Shown: one piece after another, positions 18,365 through 27,936 of the stretch | How positions within the stretch are numbered: the stretch's first letter is position 1 | Layout: each line of letters starts with the position of its first letter | Assembly: GCA_009746045.1 (NCBI GenBank) | Contig: RPFO01000131.1 | Span: 873,773-937,772 of the forward strand | Direction: 5' to 3' | DNA: 64,000 bases | DNA from: Mesostigma viride | Lineage: Eukaryota; Streptophyta; Mesostigmatophyceae; Mesostigmatales; Mesostigmataceae | The notes under the pieces: model-generated | The model's database searches: none | What the model was told of the DNA's origin: nothing | Seen by the model: only the letters and a program-made list of their open reading frames with translations | Translations under genes and position numbers: made by a program

Positions 18365-19423
18365 ATGCCGAAGCCCGGGCGGAAGCCAGGTTCGACAGGT
18401 GCTGGGAAGCAATTACCGAAAGCTAATCCCGAGGTGCCGACAGCTACTAAACAGACGGGAAAGGGCCGACTAGGCTGGCCGACGCAGAAGAAAAGGCTCC
18501 ATCAGGAGCTCTCCACTTGCTCGGGCCTGCCTGAAGTGTGCGCTGCCTTTGAGGCGGTCCTCGGGACCGACTGGGTAACTACTGTCAGCCGGTGGTCTGC
18601 GGCCCAGCTGGAGTCCGTCGTTGGACTGCTGGTCGACCACGTGGACGGGCCTGAAATTCTGGCAGCAGCGGACCCAAACGAAGCGCTAGTGGCAGCCCTC
18701 CAAAGCGCCCGGGACTTGGCGGACTCGGACGAAGAGGAGATGCAGCCACCACGCCGGCCCACGAAAGGGGCGAAAAAGGGGACGAAAAAAGTCGGAAGCC
18801 CAGCCCCGAGCAAGGGAAAGGCCGCGGGGGATGTGAGGGAGCAGCTCTTGGAGCTGGCGGCTATTATTGGCAAGCAGGGGCAGGCGGGCAAAGAAGAGGA
18901 GGAGGAGGAGGAGTCCGAGGAAGAGGATTTCCTGACGAAATTGAAGGATGCGCTGGCCGGGGCAGATGGGGCTTCCAGGAAGCCGAAAAAGACCAAAGGG
19001 GTGACGCTGCCCACTCGAGCACAAGTGGTGAATTGGAGGGTGCAAGAGAGAGTGCTCCCCGAGGTGCTCGAGGATGCCAACGACAATGGAGGGGGGATAA
19101 AGAGTTGGATCATGGCTACTCGCCAAGGGGGGTGGAGGAACCAGGAAAGCAGGAAGGTGGTCATGAACATCGCCCTGGCCATGGACACACTCTTCAAGGA
19201 GTTGGGGCCGGCAGCCGGGGAGTTGGCTGGGGTAGAGTATCTCATGAGGGTGGTGGCAGCCATGCTCCTAGTGGAGAGCCAGGGGTCAGGAGGGTGGAAG
19301 GTGGCTGGCCACCTCCTTGCTCTCAAGGAAGATGCCTCCTTGGTGAGCAACCCGGCCATGAAGATGGCCCTGCAAAGCGCCACGATGATGGAGAAGCTGG
19401 GCAAGGCCCAGCAAACCAAGTAA
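18365..19423 (+). CDS. gag: Gag-like protein of YR retrotransposon (array unit 1)
   Basis: The 352-residue product has a basic Lys/Pro/Gly-rich N-terminus, an acidic stretch (E-E-E-E-E-E-E-S-E-E-E-D, about 180-193), and a helical C-terminal domain from about 215. That C-terminal domain aligns with the Gag of the minus-strand element at 52877 (W-K-V/T near the end, then a conserved A-M-x-M-x-L-Q helix). No zinc knuckle is seen. It ends 47 bp before the RT start in another frame. It probably forms the RNP particle with element RNA. Confidence 0.75.
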   Translation: MPKPGRKPGSTGAGKQLPKANPEVPTATKQTGKGRLGWPTQKKRLHQELSTCSGLPEVCAAFEAVLGTDWVTTVSRWSAAQLESVVGLLVDHVDGPEILAAADPNEALVAALQSARDLADSDEEEMQPPRRPTKGAKKGTKKVGSPAPSKGKAAGDVREQLLELAAIIGKQGQAGKEEEEEEESEEEDFLTKLKDALAGADGASRKPKKTKGVTLPTRAQVVNWRVQERVLPEVLEDANDNGGGIKSWIMATRQGGWRNQESRKVVMNIALAMDTLFKELGPAAGELAGVEYLMRVVAAMLLVESQGSGGWKVAGHLLALKEDASLVSNPAMKMALQSATMMEKLGKAQQTK

Positions 19424-19470
19424 ACACCGAAAGGGTAAACCGCTCCCCCTTCCCACTGCCTCTTCCTACA

Positions 19471-22014
19471 ATGCCTCTAAGCACTACGTGGGGGAGAGTG
19501 AGGTCAGCACGCAGACGCCAGCGTGCAACTCGCCGCCGCCGGACCTTCACTCTACAACACAAGGTGATTACGTGGTTGAATTGGCTATGGCACGGGGGGG
19601 CAGACCCTCCGCCTAAATCTGGAGGCGCGTGCTCCAGAGGAACGGCGGAGGCCCTGAAAAGGGTCAAGAAGCACTGCGAGTGGTACAGTCGCCGCGTAAC
19701 CGGCGTTGCGACAGGCCCCGCAGAAGGAAGTGATCTAATCTATGGGAAATGTAATAAGTATGAACAACTTGTGGCGGAGCGGGTGAGTCTGCCGAAGCGC
19801 GAGGTGGCAGGAAAGGCGAAGCTGCTGGATTTGCTGGCGCTACGACCTAGTTGGCGAGAGGTGTACGCGAGCGAAGCCAACTGCATCAAGCCGGAGGTGG
19901 CTGCCAGTGCGAGGTATTGGAATGTACCTGCCCCCAGCCGAGGGTGCACCATGGCGGAGTGGGGCAAGTTGATGGGGAGGGCAGCGGACGTGGGGATGGT
20001 GGAGTTCCGAGAGACGCGGCCAAAGTGGGTAGACGGATGTTTTGGGGTGGCCAAAGGAGTGGGGGAGTTAAGGCTCATTGTGAATAAGAAGTTGGGGAAC
20101 GCACTGTGGGTGGACCCCCCTAAGACGGTGTTACCCCACCTGGGCATATACTCGGAGGTCTATATCAAGGGTCGGTGCTACACGGCCAAGAGCGATCTGG
20201 TCTCGTATTACTATACCATCCAAGTGCCGGAGTGGTGGTGGGATTATCAAGGGCTACCTGATGTGTGGTCCACCGATGTCGGGCTGCCGGGGCGGCGGAG
20301 GAGGGTGTGGCCAGTGCTGAAAGTGCTGGCCATGGGGCACTCCCACGCTGTAGCGCTAGGGGAAGCCATCCATGAGATGGTCCTCTATGCCACGGGCGCT
20401 TTGGATCCTAGACGGCAGGTGAACCGCCTCACAAGTGTAGGGGAGCTGACCGTGCTTCGGAATGCATGGGGTAACCCAACCGCCCTAGCCATCGAGTACA
20501 AGGAGGAGAGCACGAGGGAGATGCAAATCGACCTTGAGGACCCCCCTGCCCCTATGGTATCCATCACTATTGATGACCTGGTGGTCAGCAATGGGCGCAC
20601 GTGCGAGGCGGTGAATCGCTTAATCGCGAGTGCTATTGAAGACGGGTACGCGCCTAACAACCTTGTGCCCTCCAAGGACAAGACGATCATGGCTAGCCCG
20701 GAGGGGGAGGACGAGCTAGAAGCTCTGGGTGTTGTTCACCGGCGGGATGGGGTGTTGGAGCCGACAGCTAAGCAGCTCACCCTTGTGGTTGCGCACACTC
20801 GTGTACTCCTCGAGAGGGGACGCGCTACCGCTGAGGCGCTGGCGGCCGTCGTGGGCCGGTGGGTGTGGCTGCAGATGCTCAGCCGCACTTGCTTGTCCAT
20901 ATGGCAGCAGAGTTTTAAGTTCATCAACCTCAAGGGGTGGGGCCAGCGAACGCGACCTTTGTGGCAAGGTGTGCGCGATGAGCTCGAGTGTGCCATGGCG
21001 TTGGCCCCCATGCTCCGTGTGGACCGGGGGGCTGCCCTGGCTCCGGTGGTGGTGGCCTCGGATGCGTCTAGTTTTGGGCAGGGGGTTGTCTACGCTGAGA
21101 TGGCCCCAGCTGAGGTGACGGAATTAGCTCGGGCCCGGGAGGTGCGGGGTTACCCAACCCTCCTCACCCCAGGTGAGGCCATGTATGCCGGGCCTAGACC
21201 CTTGACCAAGGCCGCGGAAAAAGCCATCATCCACGGGCGATGGCGCGTCGGGATCAAGAGTCGCTGGCGCGATTCGACCATGCACATCAACGAGAAGGAA
21301 GTGCGGGCCGCTGTGAAGGGGGTGGAGCGCTCGGCCCGGAACCTCGGAACATGGGGTAAGCGGGTGGTGAGGTTAGTGGACTCCACTGCCGCTTTGGGCT
21401 GCTTGGCTAAAGGGCGTTCCTCTTCTTACCGGTTAAACAAGCAATGCCGCCGGTTGTGCGCTCTTACGTTGGTCACCGGCAGCCGCTCACAATGGGTCTG
21501 GACGCCAAGTGAGCTTCAGCCTGCGGATGGGCCTTCGCGGGGGCTTTCCATGGCTGCCTCGGTGGCCGGGTGGGTCCGCGATTTGACTCGCGAGGGTGTT
21601 CATCCCAATCCCGGGCCTCGGCTTGGCGCTAGCTACTTGACCCTTCTTGAGGGCAAGGTGAAGCCGGCTACTTTGATGGTTTACCATCGGGGTCTTAGGT
21701 CCTTTTTCGCATGGTGGGCGAGCCGGCGGGGTCGGGTTGGCAGCTTGTTGCGCGGCTTGACGATAGAGGAATACTATTGCGAGTATGTCGCTTGGGCGCA
21801 CTCACGGTGTTACAGCCGCCAGTTGTGTGTCAATGCGCTTATGGGCCTGAATTTGTACTTCCCCCGGGAGGTGCGGGATTGGGCCTTGGCACGAAGTGTT
21901 TTGGCTGGCTGGCGCACGTTGGCACCCCCTCGTGCCCCCCCCCCATTCCATGGGAGGCTGCGTTTGCGCTTGCTTGTACTATGGTGCTCCAGCGGCAGCC
22001 TCGTGCGGCTATGA
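19471..22014 (+). CDS. Reverse transcriptase-RNase H with start of tyrosine recombinase (array unit 1)
   Basis: From Met 19471 (first Met after the gag stop) the product has 847 residues. The DIRS-type RT has its catalytic Asp pair in I-T-I-D368-D369-L. RNase H starts at about S-D531-A-S and ends near W-T-P-S-E-L-Q-P-A-D. The motif H-P-N-P-G-P (711-716), resembling the 2A end N-P-G-P, follows. After it begins the helical N-terminal domain of the YR (L-L-E-G-K-V-K-P). The frame is lost at a C10 run (21935-21944), and the catalytic YR domain continues in another frame. The open frame upstream to 19033 overlaps gag and is not used. Confidence 0.85.
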   Translation: MPLSTTWGRVRSARRRQRATRRRRTFTLQHKVITWLNWLWHGGADPPPKSGGACSRGTAEALKRVKKHCEWYSRRVTGVATGPAEGSDLIYGKCNKYEQLVAERVSLPKREVAGKAKLLDLLALRPSWREVYASEANCIKPEVAASARYWNVPAPSRGCTMAEWGKLMGRAADVGMVEFRETRPKWVDGCFGVAKGVGELRLIVNKKLGNALWVDPPKTVLPHLGIYSEVYIKGRCYTAKSDLVSYYYTIQVPEWWWDYQGLPDVWSTDVGLPGRRRRVWPVLKVLAMGHSHAVALGEAIHEMVLYATGALDPRRQVNRLTSVGELTVLRNAWGNPTALAIEYKEESTREMQIDLEDPPAPMVSITIDDLVVSNGRTCEAVNRLIASAIEDGYAPNNLVPSKDKTIMASPEGEDELEALGVVHRRDGVLEPTAKQLTLVVAHTRVLLERGRATAEALAAVVGRWVWLQMLSRTCLSIWQQSFKFINLKGWGQRTRPLWQGVRDELECAMALAPMLRVDRGAALAPVVVASDASSFGQGVVYAEMAPAEVTELARAREVRGYPTLLTPGEAMYAGPRPLTKAAEKAIIHGRWRVGIKSRWRDSTMHINEKEVRAAVKGVERSARNLGTWGKRVVRLVDSTAALGCLAKGRSSSYRLNKQCRRLCALTLVTGSRSQWVWTPSELQPADGPSRGLSMAASVAGWVRDLTREGVHPNPGPRLGASYLTLLEGKVKPATLMVYHRGLRSFFAWWASRRGRVGSLLRGLTIEEYYCEYVAWAHSRCYSRQLCVNALMGLNLYFPREVRDWALARSVLAGWRTLAPPRAPPPFHGRLRLRLLVLWCSSGSLVRL

Positions 22015-22547
22015 TGGTCATCGTTATTTTCCAACAATACCTGCGGGTATCGGAGGCGCTCAACCTGTTGGTCGGCCATGTGCGCTTGCAGCCTGATGTT
22101 CGGTTGCGGGGTTCGCAGCGGGGCGCCTTGTTGTTGATGTCAGCTAAGACGGCTAAGGGGGAGGTGCAGTCTGTGGTGATCGAGGATGTCATGACTGAGA
22201 CCCTCTTGCGGGCTTGTATGCGTGGCAAGGCGGCCTGGGAGCGGGTGTTCCCTTACGATTATGCCCAGTTCAGCCGGGTTTGGCATCAGGCCACGCAAGC
22301 TTTGGGGGTCGACACGGTGTTTACCATTCACGGGCTGCGGCATGGGGGGGCTACCTATGATTTTTTGCGGCAGCGCAGCATGGCTGATATTCAGCATCGG
22401 GGTCGCTGGCGCAGCAGCAAAACTGTCGCCCACTATGTGGGATTGCACCGGAGCTTGGCCCTCACCCTTCCTGACGCCCTGGTTCGGGCTATCGCCGCCT
22501 GCCCCCCGCGCATTTGGCGGAGCGTCTTTTCTCTGCCTTCCTCTTAA
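21945..22547 (+). CDS. Tyrosine recombinase catalytic domain (array unit 1), shifted frame
   Basis: The catalytic signature is complete: Arg in Y-L-R-V-S-E (22044-22046), H-G-L-R-H-G-G box (22329-22349), and the nucleophile Tyr in H-Y-V-G-L-H (22434-22436). The frame is technically open from 21711, but coding similarity to the minus-strand element starts at the C10 run; before it the RT frame carries the domain. The recombinase integrates the circular cDNA without target duplication. Either a programmed frameshift, a mutation fixed before amplification, or a homopolymer miscall separates it from RT; all three units share it. Confidence 0.8.
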   Translation: MPWEAAFALACTMVLQRQPRAAMMVIVIFQQYLRVSEALNLLVGHVRLQPDVRLRGSQRGALLLMSAKTAKGEVQSVVIEDVMTETLLRACMRGKAAWERVFPYDYAQFSRVWHQATQALGVDTVFTIHGLRHGGATYDFLRQRSMADIQHRGRWRSSKTVAHYVGLHRSLALTLPDALVRAIAACPPRIWRSVFSLPSS

Positions 22548-22623
22548 GTTCCCTTCATTCTTGTCTTATGCGTCCACCGGTTTTTGTTTTGCCCCTGGCT
22601 TGGGTCGCCAGGGAGGGATGTAA

Positions 22624-22755
22624 GGGTAAGGCTAGCCTTTTTGGACATAAAGTGTTCCCATGGGTAAGGATGGCCAGTTGAGGGCCACTTCCCGATGTGC
22701 TCTACTTATTGTTTTAATAAAGAGTCTGGTTACCCTGGAGTTCCACGGTTAATAG
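22624..22755 (+). repeat. Repeat B1, 132 bp
   Basis: B1 matches B2 at 23170-23301 in length and, by eye, in sequence; the corresponding copies are 28013-28144 and 28559-28690 (unit 2) and 33402-33533 and 33948-34079 (unit 3). It contains ACTTATTGTTTTAATAAAG and ends in GGTTAATAG before the AA core, where A2 begins. Confidence 0.8.
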
Positions 22756-22757
22756 AA

Positions 22758-23136
22758 TCGGGGTTCTCTGAACATAGTTTCTTTATAGTGATACGGAAGG
22801 GGAGCCGCTGATGCTAGGTGAAATAGAGCTGGGTGATGTGATCGTAATAAGGTTGATTAGGCTTCTAGTGTACGAGTATTACGGAAGATATGGCCTAATT
22901 GTTGCGGCCCATACCTTGACGGTGTGCTGAGTACCTTGACGACGGATTTTTGCGTCTAGGTTCTCCTAGCAGATCTGTGATTGCGGACGGGTTTGCAACA
23001 GGCAATATCTGAAGTAAAACTTGACGGCTAAAACTGTTTAGAGGCCGTTGCCGGATCTGGCCGTTGGTAGAGAGCCGTTGGCCTTGAAACACGATAAAAG
23101 CTTGCTCACCTAGCTCATGGCGGTCTCTTTTGTTTT
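22758..23136 (+). repeat. Repeat A2, 379 bp
   Basis: This is the inner copy of A, directly following B1 across the AA core. The B1-AA-A2 join has the sequence expected for a circular-element junction. The copy is followed by the C-rich spacer. Confidence 0.8.
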
Positions 23137-23169
23137 CCCACCCGCCCTCCCTGTGTGTTGCCTGTTTGG
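23137..23169 (+). other. C-rich (G-quadruplex type) spacer between A2 and B2
   Basis: The spacer starts CCCACCCGCCCTCCC, four C-runs of three with 1-nt loops, so the minus strand can form a G-quadruplex and the plus strand an i-motif. The same kind of tract lies between A2 and B2 in every YR element of this window: 15275-15290, 40297-40311, 49135-49149, 60202-60217, and units 2 and 3 at 28526 and 33915. It is absent from the A1 and B1 sides. Confidence 0.6.
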
Positions 23170-23753
23170 GGGTAAGGCTAGCCTTTTTGGACATAAAGTG
23201 TTCCCATGGGTAAGGATGGCCAGTTGAGGGCCACTTCCCGATGTGCTCTACTTATTGTTTTAATAAAGAGTCTGGTTACCCTGGAGTTCCACGGTTAATA
23301 GAATCGGGGTTCTCTGAACATAGTTTCTTTATAGTGATACGGAAGGGGAGCCGCTGATGCTAGGTGAAATAGAGCTGGGTGATGTGATCGTAATAAGGTT
23401 GATTAGGCTTCTAGTGTACGAGTATTACGGAAGATATGGCCTAATTGTTGCGGCCCATACCTTGACGGTGTGCTGAGTACCTTGACGACGGATTTTTGCG
23501 TCTAGGTTCTCCTAGCAGATCTGTGATTGCGGACGGGTTTGCAACAGGCAATATCTGAAGTAAAACTTGACGGCTAAAACTGTTTAGAGGCCGTTGCCGG
23601 ATCTGGCCGTTGGTAGAGAGCCGTTGGCCTTGAAACACGATAAAAGCTTGCTCACCTAGCTCATGGCGGTCTCTTTTGTTTTAACGAAGGCGGCGACAGG
23701 GGTCAGGGGCAGCGTAGCTGACGCCCAGAATTCCTTTCTGCAAAGCGGCTGGG

Positions 23754-24812
23754 ATGCCGAAGCCCGGGCGGAAGCCAGGTTCGACAGGTGCTGGGAAGCA
23801 ATTACCGAAAGCTAATCCCGAGGTGCCGACAGCTACTAAACAGACGGGAAAGGGCCGACTAGGCTGGCCGACGCAGAAGAAAAGGCTCCATCAGGAGCTC
23901 TCCACTTGCTCGGGCCTGCCTGAAGTGTGCGCTGCCTTTGAGGCGGTCCTCGGGACCGACTGGGTAACTACTGTCAGCCGGTGGTCTGCGGCCCAGCTGG
24001 AGTCCGTCGTTGGACTGCTGGTCGACCACGTGGACGGGCCTGAAATTCTGGCAGCAGCGGACCCAAACGAAGCGCTAGTGGCAGCCCTCCAAAGCGCCCG
24101 GGACTTGGCGGACTCGGACGAAGAGGAGATGCAGCCACCACGCCGGCCCACGAAAGGGGCGAAAAAGGGGACGAAAAAAGTCGGAAGCCCAGCCCCGAGC
24201 AAGGGAAAGGCCGCGGGGGATGTGAGGGAGCAGCTCTTGGAGCTGGCGGCTATTATTGGCAAGCAGGGGCAGGCGGGCAAAGAAGAGGAGGAGGAGGAGG
24301 AGTCCGAGGAAGAGGATTTCCTGACGAAATTGAAGGATGCGCTGGCCGGGGCAGATGGGGCTTCCAGGAAGCCGAAAAAGACCAAAGGGGTGACGCTGCC
24401 CACTCGAGCACAAGTGGTGAATTGGAGGGTGCAAGAGAGAGTGCTCCCCGAGGTGCTCGAGGATGCCAACGACAATGGAGGGGGGATAAAGAGTTGGATC
24501 ATGGCTACTCGCCAAGGGGGGTGGAGGAACCAGGAAAGCAGGAAGGTGGTCATGAACATCGCCCTGGCCATGGACACACTCTTCAAGGAGTTGGGGCCGG
24601 CAGCCGGGGAGTTGGCTGGGGTAGAGTATCTCATGAGGGTGGTGGCAGCCATGCTCCTAGTGGAGAGCCAGGGGTCAGGAGGGTGGAAGGTGGCTGGCCA
24701 CCTCCTTGCTCTCAAGGAAGATGCCTCCTTGGTGAGCAACCCGGCCATGAAGATGGCCCTGCAAAGCGCCACGATGATGGAGAAGCTGGGCAAGGCCCAG
24801 CAAACCAAGTAA
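23754..24812 (+). CDS. gag: Gag-like protein (array unit 2)
   Basis: The 352-residue product is identical to that at 18365-19423, including the acidic Glu run and the helical C-terminal domain. Confidence 0.75.
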   Translation: MPKPGRKPGSTGAGKQLPKANPEVPTATKQTGKGRLGWPTQKKRLHQELSTCSGLPEVCAAFEAVLGTDWVTTVSRWSAAQLESVVGLLVDHVDGPEILAAADPNEALVAALQSARDLADSDEEEMQPPRRPTKGAKKGTKKVGSPAPSKGKAAGDVREQLLELAAIIGKQGQAGKEEEEEEESEEEDFLTKLKDALAGADGASRKPKKTKGVTLPTRAQVVNWRVQERVLPEVLEDANDNGGGIKSWIMATRQGGWRNQESRKVVMNIALAMDTLFKELGPAAGELAGVEYLMRVVAAMLLVESQGSGGWKVAGHLLALKEDASLVSNPAMKMALQSATMMEKLGKAQQTK

Positions 24813-24859
24813 ACACCGAAAGGGTAAACCGCTCCCCCTTCCCACTGCCTCTTCCTACA

Positions 24860-27403
24860 ATGCCTCTAAGCACTACGTGGGGGAGAGTGAGGTCAGCACG
24901 CAGACGCCAGCGTGCAACTCGCCGCCGCCGGACCTTCACTCTACAACACAAGGTGATTACGTGGTTGAATTGGCTATGGCACGGGGGGGCAGACCCTCCG
25001 CCTAAATCTGGAGGCGCGTGCTCCAGAGGAACGGCGGAGGCCCTGAAAAGGGTCAAGAAGCACTGCGAGTGGTACAGTCGCCGCGTAACCGGCGTTGCGA
25101 CAGGCCCCGCAGAAGGAAGTGATCTAATCTATGGGAAATGTAATAAGTATGAACAACTTGTGGCGGAGCGGGTGAGTCTGCCGAAGCGCGAGGTGGCAGG
25201 AAAGGCGAAGCTGCTGGATTTGCTGGCGCTACGACCTAGTTGGCGAGAGGTGTACGCGAGCGAAGCCAACTGCATCAAGCCGGAGGTGGCTGCCAGTGCG
25301 AGGTATTGGAATGTACCTGCCCCCAGCCGAGGGTGCACCATGGCGGAGTGGGGCAAGTTGATGGGGAGGGCAGCGGACGTGGGGATGGTGGAGTTCCGAG
25401 AGACGCGGCCAAAGTGGGTAGACGGATGTTTTGGGGTGGCCAAAGGAGTGGGGGAGTTAAGGCTCATTGTGAATAAGAAGTTGGGGAACGCACTGTGGGT
25501 GGACCCCCCTAAGACGGTGTTACCCCACCTGGGCATATACTCGGAGGTCTATATCAAGGGTCGGTGCTACACGGCCAAGAGCGATCTGGTCTCGTATTAC
25601 TATACCATCCAAGTGCCGGAGTGGTGGTGGGATTATCAAGGGCTACCTGATGTGTGGTCCACCGATGTCGGGCTGCCGGGGCGGCGGAGGAGGGTGTGGC
25701 CAGTGCTGAAAGTGCTGGCCATGGGGCACTCCCACGCTGTAGCGCTAGGGGAAGCCATCCATGAGATGGTCCTCTATGCCACGGGCGCTTTGGATCCTAG
25801 ACGGCAGGTGAACCGCCTCACAAGTGTAGGGGAGCTGACCGTGCTTCGGAATGCATGGGGTAACCCAACCGCCCTAGCCATCGAGTACAAGGAGGAGAGC
25901 ACGAGGGAGATGCAAATCGACCTTGAGGACCCCCCTGCCCCTATGGTATCCATCACTATTGATGACCTGGTGGTCAGCAATGGGCGCACGTGCGAGGCGG
26001 TGAATCGCTTAATCGCGAGTGCTATTGAAGACGGGTACGCGCCTAACAACCTTGTGCCCTCCAAGGACAAGACGATCATGGCTAGCCCGGAGGGGGAGGA
26101 CGAGCTAGAAGCTCTGGGTGTTGTTCACCGGCGGGATGGGGTGTTGGAGCCGACAGCTAAGCAGCTCACCCTTGTGGTTGCGCACACTCGTGTACTCCTC
26201 GAGAGGGGACGCGCTACCGCTGAGGCGCTGGCGGCCGTCGTGGGCCGGTGGGTGTGGCTGCAGATGCTCAGCCGCACTTGCTTGTCCATATGGCAGCAGA
26301 GTTTTAAGTTCATCAACCTCAAGGGGTGGGGCCAGCGAACGCGACCTTTGTGGCAAGGTGTGCGCGATGAGCTCGAGTGTGCCATGGCGTTGGCCCCCAT
26401 GCTCCGTGTGGACCGGGGGGCTGCCCTGGCTCCGGTGGTGGTGGCCTCGGATGCGTCTAGTTTTGGGCAGGGGGTTGTCTACGCTGAGATGGCCCCAGCT
26501 GAGGTGACGGAATTAGCTCGGGCCCGGGAGGTGCGGGGTTACCCAACCCTCCTCACCCCAGGTGAGGCCATGTATGCCGGGCCTAGACCCTTGACCAAGG
26601 CCGCGGAAAAAGCCATCATCCACGGGCGATGGCGCGTCGGGATCAAGAGTCGCTGGCGCGATTCGACCATGCACATCAACGAGAAGGAAGTGCGGGCCGC
26701 TGTGAAGGGGGTGGAGCGCTCGGCCCGGAACCTCGGAACATGGGGTAAGCGGGTGGTGAGGTTAGTGGACTCCACTGCCGCTTTGGGCTGCTTGGCTAAA
26801 GGGCGTTCCTCTTCTTACCGGTTAAACAAGCAATGCCGCCGGTTGTGCGCTCTTACGTTGGTCACCGGCAGCCGCTCACAATGGGTCTGGACGCCAAGTG
26901 AGCTTCAGCCTGCGGATGGGCCTTCGCGGGGGCTTTCCATGGCTGCCTCGGTGGCCGGGTGGGTCCGCGATTTGACTCGCGAGGGTGTTCATCCCAATCC
27001 CGGGCCTCGGCTTGGCGCTAGCTACTTGACCCTTCTTGAGGGCAAGGTGAAGCCGGCTACTTTGATGGTTTACCATCGGGGTCTTAGGTCCTTTTTCGCA
27101 TGGTGGGCGAGCCGGCGGGGTCGGGTTGGCAGCTTGTTGCGCGGCTTGACGATAGAGGAATACTATTGCGAGTATGTCGCTTGGGCGCACTCACGGTGTT
27201 ACAGCCGCCAGTTGTGTGTCAATGCGCTTATGGGCCTGAATTTGTACTTCCCCCGGGAGGTGCGGGATTGGGCCTTGGCACGAAGTGTTTTGGCTGGCTG
27301 GCGCACGTTGGCACCCCCTCGTGCCCCCCCCCCATTCCATGGGAGGCTGCGTTTGCGCTTGCTTGTACTATGGTGCTCCAGCGGCAGCCTCGTGCGGCTA
27401 TGA
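24860..27403 (+). CDS. Reverse transcriptase-RNase H (array unit 2)
   Basis: This copy has the same 847 residues as the unit 1 protein, with the I-D-D catalytic pair, RNase H and the N-P-G-P motif. The frame again fails at the C10 run (27324-27333). Confidence 0.85.
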   Translation: MPLSTTWGRVRSARRRQRATRRRRTFTLQHKVITWLNWLWHGGADPPPKSGGACSRGTAEALKRVKKHCEWYSRRVTGVATGPAEGSDLIYGKCNKYEQLVAERVSLPKREVAGKAKLLDLLALRPSWREVYASEANCIKPEVAASARYWNVPAPSRGCTMAEWGKLMGRAADVGMVEFRETRPKWVDGCFGVAKGVGELRLIVNKKLGNALWVDPPKTVLPHLGIYSEVYIKGRCYTAKSDLVSYYYTIQVPEWWWDYQGLPDVWSTDVGLPGRRRRVWPVLKVLAMGHSHAVALGEAIHEMVLYATGALDPRRQVNRLTSVGELTVLRNAWGNPTALAIEYKEESTREMQIDLEDPPAPMVSITIDDLVVSNGRTCEAVNRLIASAIEDGYAPNNLVPSKDKTIMASPEGEDELEALGVVHRRDGVLEPTAKQLTLVVAHTRVLLERGRATAEALAAVVGRWVWLQMLSRTCLSIWQQSFKFINLKGWGQRTRPLWQGVRDELECAMALAPMLRVDRGAALAPVVVASDASSFGQGVVYAEMAPAEVTELARAREVRGYPTLLTPGEAMYAGPRPLTKAAEKAIIHGRWRVGIKSRWRDSTMHINEKEVRAAVKGVERSARNLGTWGKRVVRLVDSTAALGCLAKGRSSSYRLNKQCRRLCALTLVTGSRSQWVWTPSELQPADGPSRGLSMAASVAGWVRDLTREGVHPNPGPRLGASYLTLLEGKVKPATLMVYHRGLRSFFAWWASRRGRVGSLLRGLTIEEYYCEYVAWAHSRCYSRQLCVNALMGLNLYFPREVRDWALARSVLAGWRTLAPPRAPPPFHGRLRLRLLVLWCSSGSLVRL

Positions 27404-27936
27404 TGGTCATCGTTATTTTCCAACAATACCTGCGGGTATCGGAGGCGCTCAACCTGTTGGTCGGCCATGTGCGCTTGCAGCCTGATGTTCGGTTGCGGGG
27501 TTCGCAGCGGGGCGCCTTGTTGTTGATGTCAGCTAAGACGGCTAAGGGGGAGGTGCAGTCTGTGGTGATCGAGGATGTCATGACTGAGACCCTCTTGCGG
27601 GCTTGTATGCGTGGCAAGGCGGCCTGGGAGCGGGTGTTCCCTTACGATTATGCCCAGTTCAGCCGGGTTTGGCATCAGGCCACGCAAGCTTTGGGGGTCG
27701 ACACGGTGTTTACCATTCACGGGCTGCGGCATGGGGGGGCTACCTATGATTTTTTGCGGCAGCGCAGCATGGCTGATATTCAGCATCGGGGTCGCTGGCG
27801 CAGCAGCAAAACTGTCGCCCACTATGTGGGATTGCACCGGAGCTTGGCCCTCACCCTTCCTGACGCCCTGGTTCGGGCTATCGCCGCCTGCCCCCCGCGC
27901 ATTTGGCGGAGCGTCTTTTCTCTGCCTTCCTCTTAA
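27334..27936 (+). CDS. Tyrosine recombinase catalytic domain (array unit 2)
   Basis: All catalytic residues (R, H-x-x-R, Y) are present as in unit 1, in the frame reached after the C10 run. The frame is open from 27100. Confidence 0.8.
   Translation: MPWEAAFALACTMVLQRQPRAAMMVIVIFQQYLRVSEALNLLVGHVRLQPDVRLRGSQRGALLLMSAKTAKGEVQSVVIEDVMTETLLRACMRGKAAWERVFPYDYAQFSRVWHQATQALGVDTVFTIHGLRHGGATYDFLRQRSMADIQHRGRWRSSKTVAHYVGLHRSLALTLPDALVRAIAACPPRIWRSVFSLPSS

Larger units (their letters stand above)
17915..23303 (+). mobile_element. PAT/Ngaro-like YR retrotransposon, array unit 1
   Basis: Unit 1 carries A1 17915-18293, B1 22624-22755, A2 22758-23136, a C-rich spacer 23137-23169 and B2 23170-23301, with AA cores at 22756-22757 and 23302-23303. 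Coding content is gag, RT-RNase H and tyrosine recombinase, with no integrase, protease or LTR. A TGTAA (about 22619-22623), as used for polyadenylation in green algae, lies directly before B1. B ends with a segment containing ACTTATTGTTTTAA that is shared with the non-autonomous elements. Confidence 0.85.

Noticed and set aside
18502-19419. Long minus-strand open frame opposite gag (also 23891-24808 and 29280-30197)
   Set aside because: It mirrors the gag codons; composition (Ser/Pro/Arg) is that of an antisense shadow and no domain is visible.
19033-19470. Upstream extension of the RT frame over the gag end
   Set aside because: The sequence is low-complexity Gly/Arg/His and lies in the +1 frame of gag; a Met right after the gag stop (19471) gives a natural RT start.
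22895-23194. Minus-strand frame in repeat A2 (and copies)
   Set aside because: It lies wholly inside the non-coding A repeat and spacer and ends in them; no support.
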